Shown: one piece after another, positions 24,001 to 34,900 of the stretch | How positions within the stretch are numbered: the stretch's first letter is position 1 | How the letters are laid out: every line of letters begins with the position of its first letter | NCBI GenBank assembly: GCA_037893245.1 | Contig: JBAIAA010000650.1 | Coordinates: forward strand, 1,116,001 to 1,180,000 | Direction: 5' to 3' | From: Crossaster papposus | Taxonomy: Eukaryota > Echinodermata > Asteroidea > Velatida > Solasteridae | Length of the DNA stretch: 64,000 nt | Notes under the pieces: generated by a model | The model's input: the letters and a program-made list of their open reading frames with translations, nothing else | Told to the model about the DNA's origin: nothing | Database searches by the model: none | Translations under genes and position numbers: made by a program

Positions 24001-27000
24001 AAATTCCATTAAAAAAATTAATGACTTTATTTCTACATTCACAGAGACGGATCTAGCTTCCATGAAACAGAGTTGAGGGGGTGTGGCTGAGTCTAAGAGT
24101 CCTGCTAGAAGGACATTTTAAATCTAGCATGCTTCCTCTGGTTTCCAGGCAATTTGAAAATAAATGTAGGAACTTTAGCCAATCCATTTATAATTTGTTG
24201 GCCCATTTTGCTAGTCTCATAGCCTGCTAAAAAAGGGGTCGTGGCACCCCTACCCCTTAAACCTACTGATTAATGATTTTAGGGGAACAAAAATCTAATT
24301 TCTAAGACCAATGATTTATTTACTACTGTGTTTGAAGAGAAAAATTACTTTGCAGAAGGCATGCAGTTAATATAGTAAATGTTTATTTCTGATATGTATT
24401 TCTAGTTTGTACGACCAAACATGCAGTGTTACAAATTTTATATACATTGACAACATTACACAGTCTAATAATGTTAACTCTACAAGATGTCTGACCATAA
24501 AAACACATATCTTTCACCTATTTTCAACCATTAATTACAAAATGCTCAATGGACATTAACAATCTAATACATTCAAGCTGACATGCAAATATATAAGCAT
24601 GGCTCTAAAAACATCCGCAAATCTACAAAAATGGTTAATAATTGGGTAACTCATCGAAAATACCTTCTGCATCCTGAACTGTAACTTCTCCATCTCCACA
24701 GACACACAGATAAAATTAAATCATTATTAAAACTAATAACGATAACAGAAAAAAACCAACGTTATTTTGCTAACGACTTGAATGACAAAAATGACAAAAT
24801 AAAGAGAGTTTATTTTTGGGCGGGGCACCAAGACAGATGTCTTTGTGTTGCACGTCTCAATATGTTACGTCTTAACACAAAAATTAAAATTCTTTATTAT
24901 CTTACATATTTATCATCGTTTCCCATCCATTATCTTCTTTTGTTATTTTCTTTAAAATGATAGCAAAGGAACAATTTTACAGGGCGTTTAGATTCATTAA
25001 TATCTTTACAGCTTTTGAATAATAATTTGGTTGGTTGCATCTTAGATAGCTTCAAAAGGTATACTGGTCCCTTTAAGAAAGAGTTATCCAACAATCTGAA
25101 TTCTTGGCATATCTAAACTCTTGGCATACCTGCACTCTTGGCTGACTTAGCACTACTGGCCGACCCTTGACGCGACCTAGGGGTGGTGGGTTCGTTCTTC
25201 AAAATCCCCCCACCGGTCTGATCGCTGTGCGCGCTCCTGACCGACCCTGGTTTGGAACCGGGCATGCTCGTTGACAGCTGATTAGCTGAAGATGGGTAAA
25301 GAAAAATTTAAAAATAATCACTTCAAATGTTTTGCCACATGATTGGAAGTTGAAAATATGTGCATAGTCTTAAAAGCTGATATGGTTTCAAATATGAATT
25401 TTGTTAATTCAATTTTGCTTCACACTATGATAAAGAAAATGGCGGCCCTAAAGTCTCAAAGGTAGTATACACCATTTCATTTCGAAAATAGACGGGTTAG
25501 GGGATTCATATTTTATAGTAAATATTGGGACACTGACACATTTCGTGTTCATAGAAGCTGGACAAAAGTGAGGTTTTGCAGTCTGGCTCCTTGACTTTAT
25601 TTAGACAAATTCAATAAATTGGGGCAGTGTTTGAAAATAGTCAGATTTATTAAACAATTGCCGGCCGGTACAAAATTCTTCTTTTCTTGAAAACCACATT
25701 ACATCCGGTGCCGTGATTTCACAGAATGCTTGAGACCGCTATTCACTTACAGTCAAGTAAGGTATTTCATAATAATTCAGAAAATTTGCTTTTTGATGTT
25801 TAACTAGGAGTAACTTTTACCAGGAGTAAAGGAGTAAACTATTACCATCAGTCACGACAGGAACTGTGATCTCCACAGACTGGTCCTGCTTCACACCACC
25901 GTCCTCCCTGTTGACAAACAGAGGGTAAGGATCGTCCCAGATGATCGTTGAATCTTTAGTCTCACTATCCAGAATACTCCCGTCGGCATCCGTGCCTCGC
26001 AGCTTGAGGCTCTCAAAGACGAACTGACGAAAGGCGTGGTCCACTTCAGCCTGGGCTACAGCGCCGCTGGCACAATGCTGGAACAATTCCTGTCATCAAA
26101 CATTTGTTTGTCTATGAATTTGGACATCTTGTGTCTTGAATATTTTGTCTTAGTTTATTCCATGCAAAACTATCATGAGGCAGATCTTTTTCTTGTCACG
26201 GTGTAGAATCTTATTATTCTTGTATCGTATTTCTTCTGAAAACCAATCATACGGGCAAATCCAAGGAATGCACTAGTTACCATACATGGGCATCACATAA
26301 CATTTTTAGTGGTACCCTGTTTTTGCTAAGTTCTCAATGCTAAGCAGCTCTCTTTGTTGCAGTACTGACGGGCAGGGCCAGGGGAACTCCCTCTTGCTCA
26401 TAATATTTTAGTAACCTATTTTTCTGCCGTTAAAACATTTTCATCTCTAAGCAAAACTGCTAACTTCGAAGAGGCTCAATGACCTTTCTACCAACCTGAA
26501 GTCTGGCAGCTCTCTGTTTCAGCAACGCCGGGTAGGGCCGGGGGAACTCCCTCAGCTTAGCCACCGGGATATAGTCCATCATAGCCAGCTCTGCCTCTAA
26601 GAGGTTGAAGCCGTTCAAGGGGCGTAGATGGTGCAAACGACGGGCAATGTCGTCCCCGTAGCGATAGAAGTAAGGGGTGCAGTTGACCCCGTTGATGGTA
26701 GAGGGGGCGTATTTCAAAGACTGGCCGTTCAGGCTGTTCCCAAGATCCTTCGGGGATAGAAAAATGTTGGCTATCACCGCAGAATTTGTAAACTAGTAGT
26801 GGACAATTAAAAAGTATTACAAATTTTACTGGACATTTTTGCGATATGATTTTGCAACAATGAAAGCACAGTTTCAAAAACTGCGACTTGTAGAACGTTA
26901 TCTTTTCTACAAATCCCCTTAATTTGGCTATTGTGGGCAAATTTGTGAAGCATGTCCTCTTCCACAGCAGTGCTTAGGAAGGTTTTCCCAGAACTGTGCT

Positions 27001-30000
27001 ACTTACGTAAGCAGTCGGGTAAAAGAAGAAGCCCAATTTCCTAAAAGCGGAAGGTCTCAGCTTTTATTTACATTTGTGCTGTGAGCCTTAAGACATTTCC
27101 AACAATATTCAAGTCGTAATACCTCCTTCTCTTTTGCAGATATGTGTAATGTGGCCATCATGCCTTCAATGTGAGCAGCTAGGCTGGGATCTAGCCCATC
27201 ATCTCTGGGTGTTTGGGCCTTCTCGCTAGGAGGAAGCTTGTCTTCTTCGGTCGCAGTTATCTGCAGAAATAAAAAAAAATATTGTCACAGGCCGGTCACA
27301 GGTCGGTCACAGGTCGGTCACAGGTCGGTCACAGGTCGGTCACAGGTCGGTCACAGGTCGGTCACAGGTCGGTCACAGGTCGGTCACAGGTCGGTCACAG
27401 GTCGGTCACAGGTCGGTCACAGGTCGGTCACAGGTCGGTCACAAGTCGGTCACAAGTCGGTCACAAGTCGGTCACAAGTCGATCACAAGGCGGTCACAAG
27501 GCGGTCACAAGGCGGTCACAAGGCGGTCACAAGGCGGTCACAAGTCGTTATAAGTCATCATAAGTCATCATAAGATAATCACAAATTATTTTAAGGGAAT
27601 GACAAACTATCACAAATGTATCACAAGTGATCACAAGTGACCACAAGTAATCACAAGTGACCGCAAGTAATCACAAGTAATCACAAGTGATCACAAGTGA
27701 TCACAGAAAAATCACAAGCGAATCACAAGTGATCTTAAGACAATCACAGATCATCACAAGTCATTACTCTTAAGTAATACTAGCAAGTCATCCAGACCAC
27801 AGTCACAAGCTATTCATAAGTCATTGTTTGTCTCCTCCTACTTGTGAAATAATCTGTGATTAACTTGTGAACTAATCTGTTATTAACTTGTGAACTAATC
27901 TGTGATTAACTTGTGAACTAATCTGTGATTAACTTGTGAACTAATCTGTGATTAACTTGTGATTGACTTGCGATTGGCTCTGCGCCTACCTGTTCCAGCA
28001 TGCAATGCATAAGGATGGGCACGCTGACGCTCTCGTGGGGCACACTGTCCATCAGCTCACTGTAATATCTCATGTCCACCTCCGGGGGCTGGGGTTTCTG
28101 TTCCGCTGTCCCCCCTATCAAATGGACATCCGCAGGTGCCCCCGCGGTCAAGGCTCCGGCCCCGGATGTGGTCAGCGAGGCTCCAGATTGGGCTTCAGAC
28201 ACTGGTGAAAAAAATTGCAATGATTTTATTATATTGGGTCCCTAAAACTAAAACACTAACTGGAAGATTGCTAAAAAATGGCTTGATAACTTAAAGTTGG
28301 CAGTGTTCTGAAGGGCTTGGGTTCAGATCCATTTGAGAAAATTTGTCTTGTTCAAACTTGTTTAACCATTAAAAGCTTAGGGCTTGGTAGCTCTGTCTGT
28401 AGAGGTGGAGTCAATTTCCGAGTCCGCCCCAGACTTAGACTTACTAGCTGGCAGCATGGCATGTCCAGAGGCAAATGGAATCTGGATAAGCTTCATGTTG
28501 TCCAGGTAGTTGAGAAACTGTCGCTTCGAGTCCAGCAAGTCGTACATCATGCAGGCGATGTCCTCGAACAGAGCCGTGCCAAACTCGGTCTGCAAGTGAG
28601 GAAGATAAGCCAAAGAATACTTTACCATCATCTCAAAGGCCGTTAATCTACTGAAAATGCAACAGAAGGCGAAAATAAGATTTGGACACCTAGGAGCTGA
28701 GAGATCGAGGCAGTGTTCATACTCTACTCACCCTAAGCTCGTTGTCCTCCATGTCATCTGGAATAATCTTCTCCTTGACGGTATAAGTCAGCCTGGCCAG
28801 GTCGTGGAGCTTAGAGTCCTTTGGAGCGCTGCGTAACAAGGGCTCATGCTGATGCCAGAATGCCTCCAATCTGTTGAAGGCCTTCTCTCGTTTGACCTTC
28901 TCAGCTTCCAGAACTGTGGAGGAGCAACAGGGACAACATTATGGGTAAGATACAATGCAACTACTTAAATACAAATGAACTGACAAACTGACTGCATGAC
29001 CCTATTTTGACCTCTTTGACTCACCTTCAGGTGGTCTCTCCTCCTCTTCCATCGCCTTCCGTCTCTCAAACCTCTGGTAGTCCTCCGAGCCCACCTTGAT
29101 GATGCTGTCCACGTTGACCCCCAGGTCACACAGGAGGGGTAGCAACGGGGCCAGATCAAAACCTTCAATAATGATGTAGTGCTGGGGCCCGTCATCAGGC
29201 TCATCATCTGCACAAACAAGTCAATATTAATTCTCTTGGAATAGAGATAAGTAGAGCATATGTGCTTAGCACAAATCAGCCGAGTACCAGCCAAAGGTCA
29301 TATGCTTCGGGGAAAAAACAATTGCTTAGCAAATTGGTGATATTTTCTTACCAATGAATTTGTTGTTGTCTTCCTCCTCCCCTCTCTTCTTCAGTTTGCT
29401 CTCTTTCTTCGGCGAGGGTATCTCAGGAGATTTGTTCTTCCCTTTGCCCTTGACAGGAGACTTGCTCCTAGGTCGCTTGTCCTTACCGCCTTTCTTGTCT
29501 TTGCCATTCTTTCCATCGGTGAACTTCCAACAAAATTTAAAAACTAAGTCAGTAACTGTACAGATAACACTATTGTCTGATGACAACTCGCAGAAATTTG
29601 TAATTTAAACTTCACACTAATTGGATGATGGGCAGATTTATATTTGAGTATAAACTGCAAGTCCCTGCAAGTCCATCAGTCTCAAGTCAAATCACTAGCT
29701 AATCAAATGAGCTGTTAACAAAAGCGTTCCTTTGTCATTGTTCAACCAGGTACTTGCGAAAAATTATGAAAGGTTTTGTGACTGGACTTGTGACTGGACT
29801 TGTGAAGGAACTTGCAGGGACTTAAATTACATTATTAGAAAATTAAAAAAGTAAGATCCCCTCTACAATCCCCGCCCATGCACTCCTACCTTTTTCTCGT
29901 CCTCTCGTCTCTTTACATCCTTCTGTTTGACAGTCAGCAGCTTCCATTTCAGCAGCTTGGCGAGTAAAGGCAGAGGCACGTCCTCGTTGTTGTCCAGGTG

Positions 30001-31038
30001 TGGCTTGACCACCTCGCAGATCTCTGAGAAGGCAGGGACGTCTTTAGGCTTCTTGACTTTGGCATTGCCTAGTTCTTGAACCTAGGTATTCAGAACAAAA
30101 TCAATAGATGTAATTATACTTCTTGACATTGCTGGCTTGATTAATGCACTTCCTTGCTCAGTAATTATGGAATGAAATATACAAATAAGCCTACCTCTTG
30201 AAAAAGGAGCTCTTTGGAAATAACACTGAAGAGTTTTCTAAGGCCAGAATGCACGGCGCTGCACAGAATTTTAGTGTGTTCGTAGTCCTCTAGATGTTTG
30301 CCAACGATGAAAGAGATGCTTGCCTTCCAGTTTTCCTGCGATTGGAAATAGATGTATTAAATAGAAATTAGTTGTGCAGTTTTAACTTGTGATAGGCTAG
30401 TCTATATATGAACAGTTAAAATATCATACTTCATAGGCTAAAACCAAATAAAAAAAAACATGTTTAGCGTCTCCTTGCGCTTCCTTTTTTTAGGCCACCT
30501 CCTTTTTTTTCCTTTCTTTTTTCTTTTTGAAAAAATAAAAATAAAAAATAATAAATGTTAATTGTTATTAAAATCTTTAAAAAAACATTTTTTTAAATAA
30601 GACCGTATTTTTTTACTGTCAGGTGGCCATTTAAAAAAAAAAAAAAAAAAAAAGTGCCTCCTTTCTTTTTTTTCCCAAAAAGGCAGGACGCTAAACATGT
30701 TTTGTTTTTTGTTTTTAGGGCCTATACAGACCGTGGCGTTGTATCTACGCCACGTTGCAAGTCTAGCCTAGGCGTCTACCGTATACTCGTGTTGTTGCCC
30801 AATTTCTGTTTAAATGCATGTTTTTCGAATGAAAGAGCAGTCGATAACGATAAATGAATGAACGTGATTGTAAATGCAGCATGCTTTTCCAATTTCAATG
30901 AAACTGAAAGAGCAGTTGATAAATGAATGAACGTGATTTTTAATCCTGTTTTACCACTTCAAAGGGCGCCTGAACGATCCCCGAGTCCCATCTTGAGACA
31001 CCAGCAGACCCACCACTCTTTGCTCTCTTCTTTGACAT
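12070..31038 (-). CDS. SPAG17: Sperm-associated antigen 17, cilium central-apparatus protein
   Basis: Central-pair C1a projection protein (PF6 homologue) needed for motile cilia. I joined 39 exons in phase to about 2456 residues (human about 2223): 31038-30955, 30335-30195, 30081-29890, 29523-29352, 29207-29025, 28913-28732, 28589-28445, 28201-27990, 27260-27123, 26747-26496, 26089-25846, 25285-25130, 24693-24664, 23949-23675, 23484-23330, 23197-22992, 22739-22577, 22358-22151, 21864-21753, 21248-21087, 20730-20599, 19863-19675, 19490-19309, 19044-18912, 18675-18494, 18080-17936, 17426-17224, 17101-16957, 16546-15561, 15459-15248, 15084-14840, 14723-14637, 14354-14205, 14091-13930, 13790-13567, 13393-13133, 12792-12648, 12431-12294, 12107-12070. 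Family marks: VDMRYY and HCMLEQV in exon 8, [10 protein letters not shown] across exons 15/16, LFADGAV in exon 26, NREDRVV-like in exon 28, NPTPAHA twice in exon 33, EDPVRRKV and [10 protein letters not shown] in exon 36 (ASH/HYDIN-like fold). Exons 4 and 16-18 are Lys/Ser-rich, exon 14 has a Ser run and exon 23 a Gln run. Exons 13 and 39 are least certain. Confidence 0.93.
12432..12647 (-). other. SPAG17: U12-type AT-AC intron of SPAG17 (intron 37)
   Basis: On the minus strand the intron opens with ATATCCTT at 12647-12640, the U12 donor motif. It closes with CAC at 12434-12432, after TCCTTGAC (12448-12441), a match to the U12 branch consensus; the branch A at 12442 lies 10 bases from the 3' end. 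No GT-AG pair here restores the frame. The AT-AC pair gives phase 1 and the junction V-T-A-N-V-L-T-A, which lines up with human V-E-A-T-V-L-T-S. Whether the human intron is also U12 I cannot check. Confidence 0.8.
12893..12968 (-). mobile_element. tRNA-derived SINE head in SPAG17 intron 36
   Basis: Read on the minus strand, TAGCTCGGTGGTCGAG (box A) and TGGGTTCGAGTCTCACC (box B) are correctly spaced for a tRNA. Acceptor stem and anticodon stem fail to pair, so it is not a working tRNA gene. A T-rich tail follows. Confidence 0.55.
14110..14204 (-). repeat. 11-bp tandem array filling SPAG17 intron 33
   Basis: The 113-base intron is mostly 11-bp units (minus strand AATCACAAGCC and variants, about eight). 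The donor of exon 33, CAG|GTCAGTTACAAG, is itself a degenerate unit, so the splice site lies at the edge of, or inside, the repeat. Confidence 0.85.
18428..18486 (-). mobile_element. Fragment of a GGCTGTGGCTT-ended MITE (family D) beside exon 25
   Basis: The minus strand reads CCAAATTACTTGGCTACGGC starting 8 bases after the exon 25 end. This matches the right end of the complete element at 60003-60125. Only one end can be recognised with confidence. Confidence 0.45.
19150..19308 (-). repeat. Decayed 11-bp array next to the exon 23 donor
   Basis: SPAG17 intron 23 contains many degenerate CTTGTGATTGA-like units on the plus strand. The exon 23 donor GAG|GTGATCAG sits at its margin. Periodicity is weaker than in introns 8 and 33. 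Confidence 0.5.
20833..21062 (-). repeat. Tandem duplication of about 110 bp in SPAG17 intron 20
   Basis: Two copies share GCTTATACCAAAT, then AGA and AAC segments, ATGAGA and TTGGCTGGTAACC (or TTAGCTGGTAACC). Similar GCTTAGCA ... AACCAGC fragments occur near 2010, 22000 and 29270, suggesting an old dispersed repeat that later duplicated in tandem here. Confidence 0.6.
21655..21735 (+). repeat. G-rich 7-bp minisatellite in SPAG17 intron 19
   Basis: Units of GGGGTGA and GGGTAAG repeat for about 80 bases on the strand opposite to transcription, so the transcript is C-rich. Four or more G3 runs with short loops could form a quadruplex in the template strand. Confidence 0.75.
25457..25485 (+). 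mobile_element. Solo end of a family B MITE in SPAG17 intron 11
   Basis: CAAAGGTAGTATACACCATT matches the terminal repeat of the complete copy at 50860-51247. No second end is visible nearby. Confidence 0.55.
26344..26393 (-). pseudogene. Decayed duplicate of part of SPAG17 exon 10
   Basis: Fifty bases in intron 10 align with 26506-26553 of exon 10 at about 80% identity with one 2-base indel. Both share GCAGCTCTCT at one end and GGGGAACTCCCTC at the other. On the minus strand it reads R-E-F-P-x-P-x-P, the same peptide pattern as the exon. It lacks splice sites, so it looks like an inert remnant of a local duplication. Confidence 0.6.
27285..27985. repeat. Opposed 11-bp arrays occupying SPAG17 intron 8
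   Basis: From about 27285 to 27480, near-perfect GGTCACAGGTC units (period exactly 11) run in tandem. They grade through CACAAGGCGGT into looser TCACAAGT(G/A)A units to about 27800. From about 27838 to 27975 the units are inverted (ACTTGTGATTA, ACTTGTGAACT). The 729-base intron is therefore almost all repeat, in two opposed arms that could pair in RNA. The near-perfect block is the youngest part. Because 11 is not a multiple of 3 and the unit has no stops, long spurious open frames appear here. Confidence 0.92.
29659..29824. repeat. Inverted-repeat element with 11-bp subrepeats, SPAG17 intron 3
   Basis: AAGTCCCTGCAAGTCC at the left is repeated in inverted form at the right (AACTTGCAGGGACTT). 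Both arms continue into 11-base CAAGTCNAATC / GACTTGTGACTG-like subrepeats. About 166 bp in all. It looks like a compact version of the opposed arrays in intron 8. Confidence 0.65.
30450..30706. mobile_element. Foldback-type inverted repeat in SPAG17 intron 1
   Basis: AAAACATGTTTAGCGTC at the left reappears inverted at the right (GACGCTAAACATGTTTT). Inside, GGCCACCT and AGGTGGCC also oppose each other, around an AT-rich core with a 20-base A run. It is non-coding and about 257 bp, probably a MITE. Confidence 0.6.
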
Positions 31039-31450
31039 TTTCTAAAAACGATACAATGAATGATTTTGCGTCGAAAAGTTTACGAAACGGCCATCTTGTT
31101 ATCGCACGGCCGTGTTGCTATGGCCGTTTCCTAAACCCCAGCTATTACGGCGGCTCTATTACTGCCGAACTGAATGAACAAAGCCACACTGGAAACAAAT
31201 ATGATGCTTAGAAAACGGCCATAAATGCGACTGAACACGAGAGGGCGCAGTTTATAATTTTTCGCGTCCACGTCGTCGTCGCGTCCACGGCCGGCCGGTG
31301 ATGTTAACATCAAAAAAGCTGCCACCGCTGCAATGCTATCACAGTATTTTCTAACTACAGGGGTCCGGGTGGTGCATACCTCGCCAAAAATCACCACGAG
31401 CACCAACCCCCAGGCTGCGCTGATGGAATATCATTCGCGTCGACACCGAT
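31039..31450 (-). promoter_or_regulatory. SPAG17: SPAG17 promoter region with X-box half-site
   Basis: The region is CpG-containing and lies just upstream of the SPAG17 start codon (31038-31036). GTTGCTATGG at 31114-31123, 76 bases before the ATG, matches the left half of the RFX X-box found before many ciliary genes; the right half is degenerate. There is no TATA box at the usual distance. Function is inferred from motif and position. Confidence 0.4.
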
Positions 31451-31743
31451 CGGTCGCACTAACTTGACAATCACAGACGTACATGTACTATATAGTTTCA
31501 TCGATTCATTTCGAAATATTAACTTCACTGCAAAATAATTATTCACGGTATAAAATTCTTGTTGAGATGAAATGGAGATGTTTTATACACTTAAAATTCA
31601 TAACACAACGTATAAGAATACAATAAAGTTAACAACTTGAAGTTTAAAAACATCTTGTCATGTTTTAATTTCTTAAAGTTTCAAAACCGTTAACATTTTA
31701 CACCTTTTCAAACGGATATGATGGCGTTTTGTAAACTTCTTAA

Positions 31744-31860
31744 CCAGTTTGCGTCGCGTCGCGTGACGTGTATACGCACAAAGTTTTTTCAAGGTTCGTG
31801 AAAAACAACCCCGCGCCTGGGCCCGGTCACTAGTGTCAAAATAATCCCAGCTGGAACTGG
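31744..31860 (-). mobile_element. TTAA-flanked MITE (family A, copy 3, internally deleted)
   Basis: A 117 bp element with ends CCAGTTTGCGTC and CAGCTGGAACTGG, flanked on both sides by TTAA (31740-31743 and 31861-31864). It sits between the SPAG17 promoter and the end of the coiled-coil gene. The perfect TTAA duplication makes it the clearest insertion of its family here. Confidence 0.8.
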
Positions 31861-31945
31861 TTAACAATTTAATCTTTTCTGCGCATCTAAAACCTGTACA
31901 AGTCGCCGGTGGAGACAGTGTTCAGCACCTGTTTAAAAGGTACAG

Positions 31946-34900
31946 CTAAAGTGAATTGCGCGTTGTATCCGCCTCATGTCCTGATATCAGCGAGCTGTTT
32001 ATTTCACCCGTGTCGTCCCACCAAAGTCCTAGCTCCTCAGAGTCCAAATCGCTACAGGCTGATACAAAAGTTACGTCGTTCCTATTGTACGGGCTGCCTT
32101 TCTTCCCTCCAGAATGTATAGCTCTTCCTACTCCTAGTGTTTCTTTCTCCAGCCCTGCAAACTCGTTGAGGTCGGCAACTGCCCGCGAGGACGACCTCTG
32201 AATTCCAATCTTTGACCTTCGTCCTGTAACCTTCCCGCCACTCGTCGTGCCACGTGCTACAAGGTCTTGGTCGTGGAGTTGCTTCTTCAGTTGCTCGTAC
32301 TCCCTCTGGATGTCCTCTTCGGGAATCGGCGCCCCGTCTTCCTCACCAGTTGCTGCGAGAGTCTTCCCTCCTCTGGAGAGCCGAGACTCGAAGTCGGCGT
32401 ACTCGCTGTCCAGCTTATCGAAGCGGTTCTCGATGTCCGAATGGACGGTGTTCAGCTGCTTGATGACGCCGTGTAGGTCAGCCTTGGTCCGGACTAGCTG
32501 CTTCATTTTGTTCTCCATGCTGATGTTGTCCCGGTTCCACTGCCTCATCTTGGCCCGGATGCCGGCATTGGCGTCCGTCAGCGACGACACGGTGTCCTGC
32601 ATCTCGGCGTTCTCTCTCTGAAGCTGCCGATTCATCTCCTTCAGACAAGAATTTTCCTCTTCCAGCATCCGGTTGCCCAGATACAAGTCCTCCAACTTTG
32701 ACCGCAACTCGGAAGCATCAGTCTCTAACTTGCTGCACTTGTTTTTCAGATCTCCGCCCTCTCGTTCTAGAGATTTGCAGCTGGTCTCCGATTTGGTCAA
32801 ACTCCGGCGAAGGTGGAGCACATCGTCGGCCAGCCCTGCTCGTGATTTATCGGAGTCCTGAAGCTCCAGCTCAAGCCTGTTTCTCTCCTTTTCTGAATGT
32901 AGTCGGCATTTTGCGTTGGCAGCATTCTCCACTCGCAGTTTGCTCAACTCAGCCGTTACTTCCCCGTGCTCCCGTCTCAATCTGCTCAGCTGACCTTCAG
33001 TGGACGCCTTCTCCTTGAGCAGCTTGGAGGTCTTGTTGCACTCTTCGAGGTGCGTCTGGTTGAGAAGATCAAGCTTGTCCAGGCACTGCTGCTTCTCCGT
33101 CTCTGCCTCCTTGTGCTTATTGTCAAGCTCCGTCAACTCCCTCTCCAGCGTCCTCAGCCGACTGCTAGTTTCGGCACAGAGAGCATTTACCCTAACTAGC
33201 TCTGGTCCCAGAGACGCCTTCTCTGAAGTCAGGAGAGCGCACTTGGCTTCAAGTTTGCAGTTGATGCTGTCTAGTTGTTCAATCTCACGGTTTCTGTCTT
33301 CCACTATGTTGTCCGCATCTCGAATCTTCCCCTTCATATCTTTGCCCTCCCTATCTATTTTCTGAATCCGAATGCGCAGTGACCTGTTCTCTTCTCCCAA
33401 CCTCTCAATGTCCTCCTCCATATTTTTGTAAACTTGTCGAAGGCGTTTCATCTCGGAGCGGAGGTTGTGCTGTCTATCCAGCGCCTGAAATTCCTTAAGT
33501 AGGCCCGGCTGTTTCTCTTTAGCATCTGACCTGACATTATTAAGATCTTCGTTTGAAGAAGAACACGATATTGATGACGAAGGAACCTTCTTCGGTGGTG
33601 AAATTTGTTTCGACGAGGCAGACCACCTTCTAGCAAACCGGCTCAGCAAGTTGGTTGTACTTCCTTCCGACGAACTGTCTGTATCACACTTTTCTCCTTT
33701 GCCGTTCGTCGCATGGTCCAACTGCTTCTTCAGGGCCTCATTCTCAGCGGCAGTTGACACCAACTGGTTCTGGGCGTCGACTCGTTCGGTCTCAGCTTCA
33801 AAGAACTGATCCTCGACCTTCTTGTGAAGCTGCTCAAGCTGCTGGAGTTCGATCTCAAGAGTTCGCACATCGTTGCGGAGCGATTGATTCTCGGTCCATA
33901 ACTGATGGGGTTTGGTGACGAAGTCACACGACTTGGGGAGATCTGTTTCCCTTGTCTCCAGCTCTTGGCGTCCTGTCGTATCGCCGCCGCTCAATAAGCA
34001 CGTTCCGTCTGCCGTCCACGTGTTGTGGCCAACTTCTGTTGATTCGTTCTGAGCTCTCAAGCTAGAGCTGAGTTCGATGATGGAGTGGAACTGGTCGGAG
34101 AGTCTATCGAGTGTCGTCTGCAGTCGGCTCTTACGACGGCTGTCCGGTTCGTCGTCTGAGTCGGTGCTCTCCGTGTCTGTAGTCTCGTGGCCGATGACAT
34201 CAAGGATGATTTTGCACAATCTGGCGATGATTCGGCCAAATGCTGCCTCCAGCTCGATCAATTCCGATTCAAATGTGATTCTAGGGTAATGGGAATTAAA
34301 CAAATTGGAGGACAAAATAACAGTTCCTGTCACGATTATCTCAGGAAATAATAACATCAGAATTAATTCAAAATTGATCCTACAGACGTTTTGATGTCAC
34401 AATTTTTTAATCACGTTTGGAAAGTCCTTCAGCAGAAGGTATACGTCACAATTAAACACGTTTGCAAAGTCGGCAAATATTCAATGTGACACCTGCACTC
34501 ACAAAATGATTACATCGCCAATGAAAGGCGCGTGCGTTGTTGCCTGTGGACGGCAGTGTTATGTTACAACCAACGGAAGAAAGTAAGAAATTGAGCGTCC
34601 TTTCTTTGGATCGTTTTAACTTATCTTATTCTTGAAAGTAATAAGGTTGTTTGCTTTTTAACTGTCTATCGTCTTTAGTTCTTTACTTCAGGATAGACAA
34701 AAACAACAACAAGAGGTGACAAGTGGTAAGTTTTACCCGCAGTTCTTTTCAAGCATTTGTTGTTGGTCGGTCCCCTCGTCAGATCTGTCGAAACTCCTCC
34801 CTGTCATTTCGTCGTCTTGCGAATTGATTCCTCCTCTGTGCTCTCTCTGTAAATATTATAAGAAAATAACGAGGCCGATTATTTGCCGAGACCTTACAAC

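Noticed and set aside
27285..27560. CRISPR-like repeat array
   Set aside because: The repeats are contiguous 11-mers without spacers in animal intron DNA.
27238..27573. Open frames of 93 and 111 codons coding an 11-residue repeat ([15 protein letters not shown])
   Set aside because: They are a by-product of a stop-free 11-bp array, overlap in two frames, and lie inside a SPAG17 intron.
33655..33918. Plus-strand open frames across 31.9-34.3 kb
   Set aside because: They are antisense shadows of the coiled-coil exon, whose long frame and codon use are clearly better.
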